Source: Thermoflexales bacterium (GTDB taxonomy: Bacteria; Chloroflexota; Anaerolineae; B4-G1; SLSP01). Taken from it: a stretch of DNA of 11,559 nucleotides. The notes beneath the pieces were generated by a model that saw nothing but the letters and a program-made list of their open reading frames with translations, did not search any database and was not told where the DNA came from. Location of the stretch: NCBI GenBank assembly GCA_007130345.1, contig SLSP01000250.1, positions 1 through 11,559 on the forward strand, read 5' to 3'. Of this stretch, positions 1 through 6,870 are shown in pieces (the stretch's first letter is position 1; every line of letters begins with the position of its first letter). A program made the position numbers and the translations under genes.

Positions 1-166
1 CCACATCGGCCATCCGCGCCGCCTTCCCCGAAGAGATCCGGCCCAATTCGTATAACTTGGCAGCGGCTAAAAAGCGTACCTCGGCCTCAAATTCGGTGCG
101 CGAGAGTTTGAGCAACAGTGGCAACTCGGTCGGGTATTCCAAGAGCATCTGTAGCACCTGCGCCAT
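1..166 (-). CDS. UPF0175 family antitoxin-like protein (partial, N-terminal 55 residues)
   Basis: The minus strand is open from an ATG at 166 to the window edge. It reads MAQVLQMLLEYPTELP and later FLAAAKLYELGRISSGKAAR. The segment AAKLYELGRISSGKAARMA is the hallmark of UPF0175 proteins, small helix-turn-helix-like proteins of about 80-90 residues usually found as the antitoxin beside a PIN-domain (VapC/DUF3368) toxin. The start is well supported: a perfect AGGAGG lies five bases upstream of the ATG. The gene runs out of the window at base 1, so the C-terminal third and any downstream toxin gene are not visible. It is divergent from the large membrane-protein gene at 535, and a plausible promoter lies at 269-297. 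The family assignment comes from sequence pattern; the toxin-antitoxin role is inferred from the family. Confidence 0.82.
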   Translation of the reverse strand, partial: MAQVLQMLLEYPTELPLLLKLSRTEFEAEVRFLAAAKLYELGRISSGKAARMADV

Positions 167-268
167 AGGTTCCTCCTGATTTCAAGTAATCTCTCAGCGG
201 CATCTAAAATCTGCGCCAACGAGCAAACGTCCGGGAGTCTTCCCCAGGGTGTATTCAGCAGTGCCTCA

Positions 269-297
269 AGTATAGCCCAATCCTTCCTAAATGCGAA
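269..297 (-). promoter_or_regulatory. Putative sigma-70 promoter of the UPF0175 gene
   Basis: Read on the minus strand, TTCGCA (297-292) and TATACT (274-269) are separated by exactly 17 bases. They match the -35 and -10 consensus at 4/6 and 5/6 positions. Transcription would start near 262 and give a leader of roughly 95 bases before the ATG at 166. This is pattern-based only. Confidence 0.45.
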
Positions 298-417
298 AAT
301 ACATGTCGAGTTTTTCGCGGTACGAACACAAAGCCTGACTCGGTGCGGGCTAAGTCAGCTTTGAGAACCCTTGCAAACGCAAGCGCGCGAAATATCCCCG
401 CAGCCTTCCCTTTCTTT

Positions 418-433
418 TATAATGCCTTATAAT
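418..433 (+). promoter_or_regulatory. Two overlapping candidate -10 boxes upstream of the YfhO-flippase gene
   Basis: Two perfect TATAAT hexamers lie ten bases apart at 418-423 and 428-433, in an AT-rich patch of the divergent intergenic region. No good -35 box sits at the right distance from either one; the best is a poor TTCCCT at 406-411. Either hexamer would produce a leader of about 90-110 bases containing the hairpin of the partial palindromic element at 487-502. The rest of the 167-534 gap shows only an imperfect hairpin at 331-361 and the minus-strand promoter; no gene is seen in it. Confidence 0.4.
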
Positions 434-485
434 TCTAGGGCAATTTGAACCATTCGACAGACTGAATCTTTACCATCCGGCGCAA

Positions 486-510
486 TCCCCCAGAGACGGG
501 GGCTTGAGCC
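486..510 (+). repeat. Partial copy A of the palindromic element, in the leader of the YfhO-flippase gene
   Basis: CCCCCAGAGACGGGGGCTTG followed by AGC matches the right-hand palindrome and tail of the dispersed element at 1703-1762, with one extra base in the loop. The left-hand palindrome is missing. The five C and five G bases (487-491 and 498-502) can form a hairpin about 33 bases before the GTG start at 535, and a short T-run follows at 511-515. It may affect leader RNA structure, which is inference. Confidence 0.6.
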
Positions 511-534
511 TTTTTCTGAACGAGGTCAAGTTTA

Positions 535-3500
535 GTGCGTACTCTGAAACGTGATGTGTTCCTGTCCGGCATCTTACTGCTCTTGCCGCTGCTACTCTTC
601 TGGCCGGTGACGCTCGGCTCACGCACGCTGCTTCCCGCCGACATTCTCTACACCGCCGCGCCCTACCGTGCGGCGGCAGAAGAGATGGGCGTGACCGAGG
701 TGCAGAACAGTCTGCTGGCCGATCTGATTTTGCAGAACTACCCCTGGAAGCTGCACCTGGTGGAGTCCTTCCACGCGCGGGAACTGCCGCTCTGGAACCC
801 GTACCTGTTCAGCGGGCACCCCTTCCTCGCCAACGGGCAACACTCCGGCCTGTACCCGTTGACGTGGGTATCGCTCCTGTTCCCCATCCCCCGCGCCTTT
901 GGCGTCTTCGTGACGCTGCAACTGGGGCTGGCGGGCATCTCGATGTACATTATGGCGCGGGTGATGCGGGCCGCGCGCCTGGGCGCGTTCCTGGCCGGGA
1001 TCACGTTCCAGTTCAGCGGATTCCTGGTGGTCTCGGCGGTGCATCCGATGATCATCGCGGCGGCGACGTGGCTACCGCTGCTCCTCGCGCTGATTGATCT
1101 GACCGTGCGCCGGGCGCGCTTCTGGCGGCGCTCGCGGGCGATGTTGCCCTGGGCGCTCCTGGGCGCGGGCGTGTTGGGCCTGCACATCCTGGCGGGCCAC
1201 GCGGAGATCACGTACTTCGCGCTGCTGGTGATGGGCGCGTTCGCGGCGTGGCGGCTGGTGCATACCGCGCTTATCACGCCCCGCGAGCGCTGGGCGGCGG
1301 AAGTGGGCAGTCCCGCGCTCGGCCTGCTGCTGATGGTCGCGCTCGGCCTGGGGTTGGGCGCGGTACAGCTCATCCCGCTCTACGAGGTGGTCAGCGACAG
1401 CTTCCGGCAAGGCTCGGTCACGCTGGCCGAGGTGCTCGGCTGGGCGTACCCCAAGCGGCGGATCATCACGTTTTTAATCCCCAACTTCTTCGGGAATCCG
1501 GCGCATCACACGCTGTGGGACTTCCTCACCGGGACGACGCTCGCGGCGACGCACAACGCGCACGGACAGGCCATCAGCGCCTTCGATTGGGGCATCAAGA
1601 ATTACGTGGAGGGCGGGGCCTACCTGGGCGTGCTGCCGCTGCTGCTGGCGGCGGTCGCTCTCCTCTGGCCGCCGGGATGGGGGGAGACCAGCGAGGCTCG
1701 TCGCCCCGTCCCCGGGGCGGCTTCTGCGCGACGGGAACGCCCCCGAGACGGGGGCTTAGAGCAAAAGGGGGGCGTGGAGCAACATAAGGGCTTCGCGCAT
1801 TTGGGCGAGACGCTGCTCGCGCGGTTCAAGCGCTGGCTGGCGCATCCGTACATCCCGTTCTTCACCGCGTTGAGCCTGTTCTCGCTCGGCTGCATCTTCG
1901 GGACGCCGATATACGCCCTGGTCTACGCGCTGCCCTTTCTCAACCAGTCCCACTCGCCCTTCCGCTGGGTCTTCCCGCTGACGGTTGCCGGTGCCGCGCT
2001 GGCGGCCTTCGGCGCGACGACCGTGGCCGAGTTCCGCCGCGCGCGCGGGCCGGATGCCCCCTCCTTACCCCTTACCCATCACCCATCACCGCGCCCCAAA
2101 CTCCTCCCCCGCCTTCTGATGTTCGACACGGCCCCCAACGTCGTCAGCATCCTGGGCGCGACCGCGCTGTGGAGCGGGCTGGCGCTGTGGGCCGGGCTGT
2201 GGGCCTCGCGGTTGGCGTTCCCCCTGACTGAGCCGCTGGTGGAGCGTGCGTTCTGGTCGCTGGCGAAGGCGGCCTACGCCTTCCCGGATCACCGGGCGTT
2301 CTACGCCTACCTCTTCCCCTGGGTGCAAGTCGCCGCCGCGTGCCTGATTGGCGCGGGCATCGTGCTGCGGGTATCGCGCTGCCCCATCTATCTGCCGAAG
2401 CGCGTGGGCCGCCGCCCGGCGTGGGAGGCCCTGGCGGTGGGCCTGCTCCTGGTGGATTTGCTGACCTTCGGCACAGGCTTCAACCCGGCAGTCGATCCGG
2501 GGCTGCTGGATTACGTCCCGCCGGTGATCGAATTCTTGCAGCAGCAGCCCGGCCCCTGGCGCTTCTCCACCTTCGACCCGCACGGGCGGAGGACGTTCAC
2601 GGCGAATATGGGGATGCTGCACGGGTTGCAGGACGTGCGCGGCTACGATAGCCTCTTCAGCGTGCAGTACGCGCGCTATATGCAATGGATTGAGCCGCAG
2701 AACCAACTGCTCTACAACCGCATCGCGCCGTTCCGCGAGTTCTCCAGCCTGGACAGCCCCCTGACCGATTTGCTCAACGTGAAATACATCCTCACCGAAG
2801 AGGAAATCCCGCTGCCCAAGTACGCCCTGGTCTATGAGGACGCGAGTATCCGCGTGTACGAGAACCTCGGCGTCGCGCCCAGAGCCTTCACACTGCCGCT
2901 CGCGGCCACGTTGGTGGTGCCGGATGTGGAAGCGGTGGGGGACGCTGTGCAGACTCACGATCCGCGCTTCCACGCCATCGTGGAGGCGGCGGATGTGGCG
3001 GATGTGGCACTGCCCGTTGGCACGCCGGAATCCGCCCAACCGACCGCGCAACCCGTCACGCACTACGGCGAGAACGAGGTGTGGATTGACGTTCACACTG
3101 ACGGGGCCGCCTGGCTGGTGCTGACCGACGCCTACGCGCCCGGCTGGAAGGCGTTTGCGCGGCCTCCCGGCGCGGCGGATAGCGCCGAGGTCGAGTTGCC
3201 CATCGCGCGCATCGCGGGGAACTTCCGGGGCGTGCAGTTGACGGAGAGCGCGACCGTGCGCTTCAAGTACACGCCGGACAGCGTGAAAATCGGCGCGTTC
3301 ACGTCGTTCCTGGCGGGGATGGTGATGATCTTCCTGGCTATCGTGTGGGGCTGGCGGCTGATCTACCGCGAGCACGACGACGATTCGACGGTGCAACGGT
3401 TAGCCAAGAACAGCCTCGCGCCGATTGTGCTCACGCTCTTCAACCGGGCGGTGGATTTCGCCTTCGCCGCGCTGATGCTGCGCGTCCTCGGCCCGGCCAA

Positions 3501-4860
3501 CGCCGGGGATTACTATTACGCGGTCAGCACGTTTATGTGGTTCGACATCATCACCAACTTCGGCCTCAACACCTACCTCACCCGCGAGGTCTCGCGTCAC
3601 CGCGAGGACGCTCGCCGCTATCTGCTCAACACCACCGCGCTACGCCTGGGCCTGGGCGTGATCGCGCTGCCGCTGCTGATCGGCTTTGTCGTGGTGCGGC
3701 AGACGGCGATTGCCGCGCTCACGCAACCGGCCTCCACACAGGCCATCATCGCCATCGGCCTGCTGTACCTGGGCGTGCTGCCCAACTCCATCTCCACCGG
3801 CCTCTCCGCGCTCTTCTACGGCTTCGAGAAGGCCGAGTATCCCGCCGCGCTGACCACGTTCTCCACGCTGATCAAGGTGACGGTGGGCGTGTTGACGCTG
3901 ATGCTCGGTTGGGGCGTCGTGGGGCTGGCCGGCGGCGCGATTGTCGTGAACTTGATCACGCTGGCCGTGCTCGGCGGGATGGCGTGGCAGCAGTTCCCAC
4001 AGTTGCGGAAGGCCCCCCCTCAATCCCCCCCATCGGGGGGGAAAGCCCTGCGCCGCGAGCTGATCCACGAGTCGTGGCCGCTGATGGTCAATCACCTGCT
4101 GGCGGTGCTGTTCTTCAAAATCGACGTGTTCCTGATGGAACCGATTTTGGGGAGCGCGGTGCTTGGGCCGTACAGCGTGGGTTACAAATTCCTGGACGCG
4201 CTCAACGTCATCCCGTCGATGTTCACGCTGGCCCTTTTCCCGGTGATCTCGCGGCAAGCGCGGGACAATCGGGCGGGCCTCATCCGCTTCTACCGCCTCA
4301 GCACCAAAATTCTGATCTCGCTGGTGCTGCCATCCGCGCTGATGGCGACGCTGGCCGCGCGAGAGATGGTGCTGATTCTAGGCGGGGCCGAGTACCTGCC
4401 CGGCGCGATGATCGCGCTGCAATGGATGGCGTGGTCGATGCCTCTCGGCTGGATTAACAGCCTGACGCAGTACGTCCTCATCGCGGTGGATCAGCAGCGG
4501 TATCTGACCCGCGCCCACCTGTGGGGCTTCAGCTTCACACTGGTCGCCAACCTGCTGCTGATGCCGCGCTTCGGCTATCAGGCGTCGGCGGCGCTGCACA
4601 TCTTCTCCGAGTTGGCCCTGTTCATCCCGTTCGTCATCGGCGTGCGGCGCTACCTGGGGGACGTGGGCTGGCGCGATCTGTTGAGCAAGCCGCTGCTGAT
4701 CGCGGCCCTCTCCGGCGGAGTGATGCTGGCGTTGCTGCCGATCAATCGCTGGCTGGCGTTGGGGATGGGCCTGCTCGCCTACCCGCTGCTGGTCTGGCGG
4801 CTGGGCCTGTTCACGCCGGAGGAAGCGGGGATGTTGACATCGCTGTGGCGCAAGCGGTAG
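535..4860 (+). CDS. YfhO-like membrane protein fused to a Wzx/MVF-type polysaccharide flippase (1441 aa)
   Basis: Residues 1-950 look like the YfhO family, polytopic membrane proteins tied to cell-envelope glycosylation. A transmembrane helix spans about 9-28. Then come NYPW (68-71) and PLWNPYLFSGHPFLA (from 85), many further helices, and a long extracytoplasmic region with DVRGYDS (ending at 706) and DAYAPGWKAF (865-874), ending in a helix at about 918-942. After an acidic linker (EHDDDS), residues 956-1441 form a flippase with the family opening LAPIVLTLFNRAVDFAFAAL and about 12-14 helices. YfhO and flippase proteins are normally separate, so this is a natural fusion or a missed boundary, but the frame is open throughout. 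The start is GTG; an in-frame stop at 517-519 bounds it, and GAGGT at 522-526 is a modest ribosome site. Three repeat-derived insertions lie in frame, near residues 390-409, 508-518 and 1160-1170. Role inferred: transfer and export of a lipid-linked surface glycan. The substrate is unknown. Confidence 0.85.
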   Translation: MRTLKRDVFLSGILLLLPLLLFWPVTLGSRTLLPADILYTAAPYRAAAEEMGVTEVQNSLLADLILQNYPWKLHLVESFHARELPLWNPYLFSGHPFLANGQHSGLYPLTWVSLLFPIPRAFGVFVTLQLGLAGISMYIMARVMRAARLGAFLAGITFQFSGFLVVSAVHPMIIAAATWLPLLLALIDLTVRRARFWRRSRAMLPWALLGAGVLGLHILAGHAEITYFALLVMGAFAAWRLVHTALITPRERWAAEVGSPALGLLLMVALGLGLGAVQLIPLYEVVSDSFRQGSVTLAEVLGWAYPKRRIITFLIPNFFGNPAHHTLWDFLTGTTLAATHNAHGQAISAFDWGIKNYVEGGAYLGVLPLLLAAVALLWPPGWGETSEARRPVPGAASARRERPRDGGLEQKGGVEQHKGFAHLGETLLARFKRWLAHPYIPFFTALSLFSLGCIFGTPIYALVYALPFLNQSHSPFRWVFPLTVAGAALAAFGATTVAEFRRARGPDAPSLPLTHHPSPRPKLLPRLLMFDTAPNVVSILGATALWSGLALWAGLWASRLAFPLTEPLVERAFWSLAKAAYAFPDHRAFYAYLFPWVQVAAACLIGAGIVLRVSRCPIYLPKRVGRRPAWEALAVGLLLVDLLTFGTGFNPAVDPGLLDYVPPVIEFLQQQPGPWRFSTFDPHGRRTFTANMGMLHGLQDVRGYDSLFSVQYARYMQWIEPQNQLLYNRIAPFREFSSLDSPLTDLLNVKYILTEEEIPLPKYALVYEDASIRVYENLGVAPRAFTLPLAATLVVPDVEAVGDAVQTHDPRFHAIVEAADVADVALPVGTPESAQPTAQPVTHYGENEVWIDVHTDGAAWLVLTDAYAPGWKAFARPPGAADSAEVELPIARIAGNFRGVQLTESATVRFKYTPDSVKIGAFTSFLAGMVMIFLAIVWGWRLIYREHDDDSTVQRLAKNSLAPIVLTLFNRAVDFAFAALMLRVLGPANAGDYYYAVSTFMWFDIITNFGLNTYLTREVSRHREDARRYLLNTTALRLGLGVIALPLLIGFVVVRQTAIAALTQPASTQAIIAIGLLYLGVLPNSISTGLSALFYGFEKAEYPAALTTFSTLIKVTVGVLTLMLGWGVVGLAGGAIVVNLITLAVLGGMAWQQFPQLRKAPPQSPPSGGKALRRELIHESWPLMVNHLLAVLFFKIDVFLMEPILGSAVLGPYSVGYKFLDALNVIPSMFTLALFPVISRQARDNRAGLIRFYRLSTKILISLVLPSALMATLAAREMVLILGGAEYLPGAMIALQWMAWSMPLGWINSLTQYVLIAVDQQRYLTRAHLWGFSFTLVANLLLMPRFGYQASAALHIFSELALFIPFVIGVRRYLGDVGWRDLLSKPLLIAALSGGVMLALLPINRWLALGMGLLAYPLLVWRLGLFTPEEAGMLTSLWRKR
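1703..1762 (+). repeat. Full copy B of the REPIN-like palindromic element, inside the YfhO-flippase gene
   Basis: The left palindrome GCCCCGTCCCCGGGGC (1703-1718) and right palindrome GCCCCCGAGACGGGGGC (1739-1755) are joined by a 20-base spacer, with a TTAGAGC tail. The reverse complement of the right arm resembles the left arm (AGCCCC(C)GTCYCGGGG), so the whole element is an inverted pair of palindromes. It is translated in frame as RPVPGAASA at residues 390-398 and ERPRDGG at 401-407. This falls in a hydrophilic loop between membrane segments, after the helix ending in LLWPPGW. It shares 54 of 60 bases with copy D at 11499-11558, with no gaps. Confidence 0.85.
2063..2090 (+). repeat. Heptamer tandem repeat within the YfhO-flippase gene
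   Basis: Four exact 7-base units lie in a row: CCTTACC twice, then CATCACC twice. They are translated as part of SLPLTHHPSPRPKLLP in a second hydrophilic loop of the YfhO part, near residues 510-518. Seven-base units shift frame each time, so only some copy numbers keep the gene open, and copy-number change here would frameshift the protein. The sequence is Pro/His-rich and unlike the surrounding Leu/Ala-rich membrane segments. Confidence 0.7.
4013..4041 (+). repeat. C-rich/G-rich hairpin repeat inside the flippase part
   Basis: Seven C bases (4013-4019), TCAAT, then a perfect seven-base-pair stem (C 4025-4031 with G 4035-4041) around an ATC loop. It is translated as KAPPQSPPSGGKA (residues 1159-1171), a Pro/Ser/Gly stretch with no resemblance to flippase sequence. 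It lies about halfway through the flippase, after WQQFPQLR and before the helix pair starting ESWPLMVNHLLAVLFF, which matches the central loop between the two six-helix bundles. Confidence 0.65.
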
Positions 4861-4927
4861 AGGATTTTGATTTATGCCCGCCACAATGTAACGCAATGCT
4901 ACCAGAACCATCAATTAAGGAGTCACT

Positions 4928-6340
4928 ATGCTCAATTTTTTGACGCGCAAACGCACACAAGCTCGTCAACCTGCTAATAAAATCCTGTGGCTCGATCTGG
5001 GCGATCTGGGCGATTTGGTCAACCCTAGCGGGCCACACGAGCAGTGGCAAGATCACGGGTTGGGGCTGCTGCGCACGATTATGCACCAGAACGGCCTGCT
5101 GACGGACATCCTTTCGACGCGGCTGGTGACAGAATGGCCGCAATTGGAAAAGCAACTGCCGGGCTACGAGATGCTGCTGATGAATGTGCGCAGCTACACC
5201 TTCCCGGTGGCGCGCAAAGCGGCGCAGCTCTTCAAACAGGTCAATCCCCACGGGCTGGTGTTGGCGGGGGGGATGCACGCGACGGTCGCCACGGACGAGA
5301 TGCTCGACGTGCCGGAATTCGACCACGTCTGCAAAGGGCCGGGGGAGAAGATCATCGTTGACCTGGTGAAGGACCCGGCGGCATTTCCCCGCGTCGTCGA
5401 AGGTGTGGGCGCGCGCTCGATGGCCGAGTGGCCGATGATCGACCGCGCGCTCTGGCCGCGGCCGCACCGCCGCCTGCGCCGCGACTTCAACTGGCCGCTC
5501 GAACCCGCGTGCGGATGGGGGCCGCCGCCGGTCGCCACGTTGCTCACCAGCCGGGTGTGTCCCTGGCAGTGCATCTTCTGCAACGAAAGCTCCTACATCC
5601 CCAACATGGGCCGCCGCCCGGTCGAGATGGTCATCGACGAACTCAACACGCTCGATGAGCGGTACACCGTCGGCTCGGTCGTCATCCACGACTCGATGTT
5701 CTTCCAGAATCCGCGCTGGCTGAAGGAGTGGATTGACAAGTACCCGCGTCGGGCGAACAAGCTCTGGCCGTACTGGGCCGCCGGACGCTCCGATACGGTG
5801 CGCCAATGGCCCGATCTCTTCGAGGCACTGGTGCGCGAGACGAATTGGGACTTCATCTCCATCGGCTTCGAGTCGGGCAGTGACCGTATCCTGCGCCTGC
5901 TCAACAAGGAATGTACCGAAGAGGATAACTACTTCACGATTGATCTGATCAACCGCTTGGGCGAGGAATTCGAGCGCGAGGGCCGCAATCCGCCCCGGCT
6001 GTGGGCCAATGTCATCCTCGGCATCCCCGGCGAGACGCCCGAAGACGCCTTCAAGACGATGCGCATGGTCAAATCGATGCGTTATGTGCTGCCCTCGTTC
6101 TCGTACTACGCGCCCTACCCCGGATCGGCCCTGGGCTACCAACTGATCGCGGAGGGCAAGAGCCTGATGGCGAAAGACAACTATCACCGCTTCCCCGGCG
6201 ATGAGAAGGTGAAGGGCATCGATTACGCCTTCTACCGCGACCTGCTGGCCGGGAAGTACGATGACGAGGTCAACCGGGGACTCTCACCGCTCGACCGGCA
6301 GAAACCGGGCGTGTACACGGAGGCATTGACAAAAGCATGA
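4928..6340 (+). CDS. B12-binding-domain radical SAM protein (470 aa)
   Basis: Residues 17-170 form a cobalamin-binding-like Rossmann domain, with NKILWLDLGDLGDL, GLVLAGGMHAT and the closing DHVCKGPGEKII typical of class B radical SAM enzymes. The radical SAM core follows. RVCPWQCIFC places the three [4Fe-4S] cysteines at 211, 215 and 218 (CX3CX2C); IGFESGS lies at 312-318 and LGIPGET at about 364-370, both standard core motifs. Such enzymes cleave S-adenosylmethionine and often methylate or rearrange unreactive carbons in lipids, cofactors or natural products. The substrate cannot be told here. The start ATG has AAGGAG six bases upstream. It lies 67 bases after the flippase gene on the same strand with no terminator between, so co-transcription is likely. 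Its stop overlaps the next start. Family assignment is firm; reaction and substrate are unknown. Confidence 0.88.
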   Translation: MLNFLTRKRTQARQPANKILWLDLGDLGDLVNPSGPHEQWQDHGLGLLRTIMHQNGLLTDILSTRLVTEWPQLEKQLPGYEMLLMNVRSYTFPVARKAAQLFKQVNPHGLVLAGGMHATVATDEMLDVPEFDHVCKGPGEKIIVDLVKDPAAFPRVVEGVGARSMAEWPMIDRALWPRPHRRLRRDFNWPLEPACGWGPPPVATLLTSRVCPWQCIFCNESSYIPNMGRRPVEMVIDELNTLDERYTVGSVVIHDSMFFQNPRWLKEWIDKYPRRANKLWPYWAAGRSDTVRQWPDLFEALVRETNWDFISIGFESGSDRILRLLNKECTEEDNYFTIDLINRLGEEFEREGRNPPRLWANVILGIPGETPEDAFKTMRMVKSMRYVLPSFSYYAPYPGSALGYQLIAEGKSLMAKDNYHRFPGDEKVKGIDYAFYRDLLAGKYDDEVNRGLSPLDRQKPGVYTEALTKA

Positions 6341-6543
6341 GTAGTTTCACGAACCCCCACGCGATGTACGTGTTCGAGATGCACAACGGCAAGCAGAAGT
6401 TAGCCTACGGCGAATCGCCGGAGGACGCGCTCGACATCCTCCGTATCCGCCTGAACGAAGAGGAAATGGCGGAGATTGTCCCCGATCGCTACCTCAAAAT
6501 TTCCGCGCGCGAATTGCAGAAGTACATTCACAACCTGGGATGA
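6337..6543 (+). CDS. Small protein of unknown function, translationally coupled to the radical SAM gene (68 aa)
   Basis: Its ATG overlaps the radical SAM stop in an ATGA (6337-6340), which implies coupled translation; a GGAGG lies at 6319-6323. The product is MSSFTNPHAMYVFEMHNGKQ followed by LAYGESPEDALDILRIRLNE and a basic-hydrophobic end, KISARELQKYIHNLG. It has no cysteine, no signal peptide and no membrane segment, and is rich in Glu/Asp in the middle. The pattern suggests a short beta-strand or hairpin (MYVFEMHNGKQKLAYG) followed by helices. I do not recognise a family. The strict coupling suggests that it works with the radical SAM protein, as an accessory or partner subunit; a peptide substrate is possible but there is no Cys-rich or repetitive core. 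Confidence 0.7.
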   Translation: MSSFTNPHAMYVFEMHNGKQKLAYGESPEDALDILRIRLNEEEMAEIVPDRYLKISARELQKYIHNLG

Positions 6544-6545
6544 CA

Positions 6546-6870
6546 TCACGGAATCCGTGACTCTAAGGACACGGATTTACACGGAAAAACACGGATTTTT
6601 TTGGTTTTATCCGTGGCTCTCCTGAAAAAAGCCCAAAAATCCGATTTTTTAGAACCTTGATACTATATGTAGATTTTCCGCGTGCGAATTTCATATATTT
6701 AGTAGGTCGCGTGTGGAAAAATCGGATTTTTTAGGGTTCTTTCAGTAGAGTCATCCGTGAAATCTGTGTGCATCCGTGTCCCAAACAGGGTGACTTTTGC
6801 GGTATTGCCCATATAGGTAGGAGGTCGCGTGTGGAAAAATCGGATTTTTGGGCTTTTTTGAGGGGACTCA
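6546..6870. repeat. AT-rich intergenic block of nested direct and inverted repeats
   Basis: This gap is much lower in GC than its neighbours. It begins with a TCACGGA/TCCGTGA hairpin (6546-6560). ACACGGAT-type units follow (6570-6596), of which CACGGAT (6590-6596) pairs with ATCCGTG (6609-6615). A 25-base perfect inverted repeat joins 6625-6649 to 6835-6859. A 40-base direct repeat with three mismatches links 6692-6731 and 6810-6849, 118 bases apart, with 28 identical bases at the right (6704-6731 and 6822-6849). A core of AAAAATCSGATTTTT occurs three times. More CCGTG words lie at 6752-6780. No protein gene is credible here. The arrangement suggests a non-autonomous mobile element or decayed repeat cluster; no target duplication is visible. 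Confidence 0.7.

Noticed and set aside
331..361. Imperfect hairpin (CTGACT with AGTCAG and neighbours) in the divergent gap
   Set aside because: Nine pairs with a bulge and a 12-base loop, no T-run and no clear operator partner; likely chance.
2086..3396. 436-residue open frame on the minus strand inside the fusion gene
   Set aside because: Long antisense frames are expected in GC-rich genes. The product is Arg/His/Gln-rich with no domain, while the plus strand encodes recognisable YfhO sequence.
3345..4457. 370-residue plus-strand frame overlapping the flippase part
   Set aside because: Arg/Ala/Gly-rich product in another frame; the flippase frame gives proper transmembrane helices, so this is a shadow and not a frameshifted domain.
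4811..6187. 458-residue minus-strand open frame over the radical SAM gene
   Set aside because: It is the shadow of a gene with firm radical SAM motifs, and its own product is low-complexity Arg/Gln/His-rich.
6590..6615. CACGGAT/ATCCGTG stem after the small gene as an intrinsic terminator
   Set aside because: The T-run lies in the loop rather than after the stem, so the standard layout is missing; treated as part of the repeat block.
6692..6849. Two similar 40-base units 118 bases apart as a CRISPR fragment
   Set aside because: Only two units, mismatched at one end, AT-rich, spacing too long, no cas genes; inverted copies are also present.
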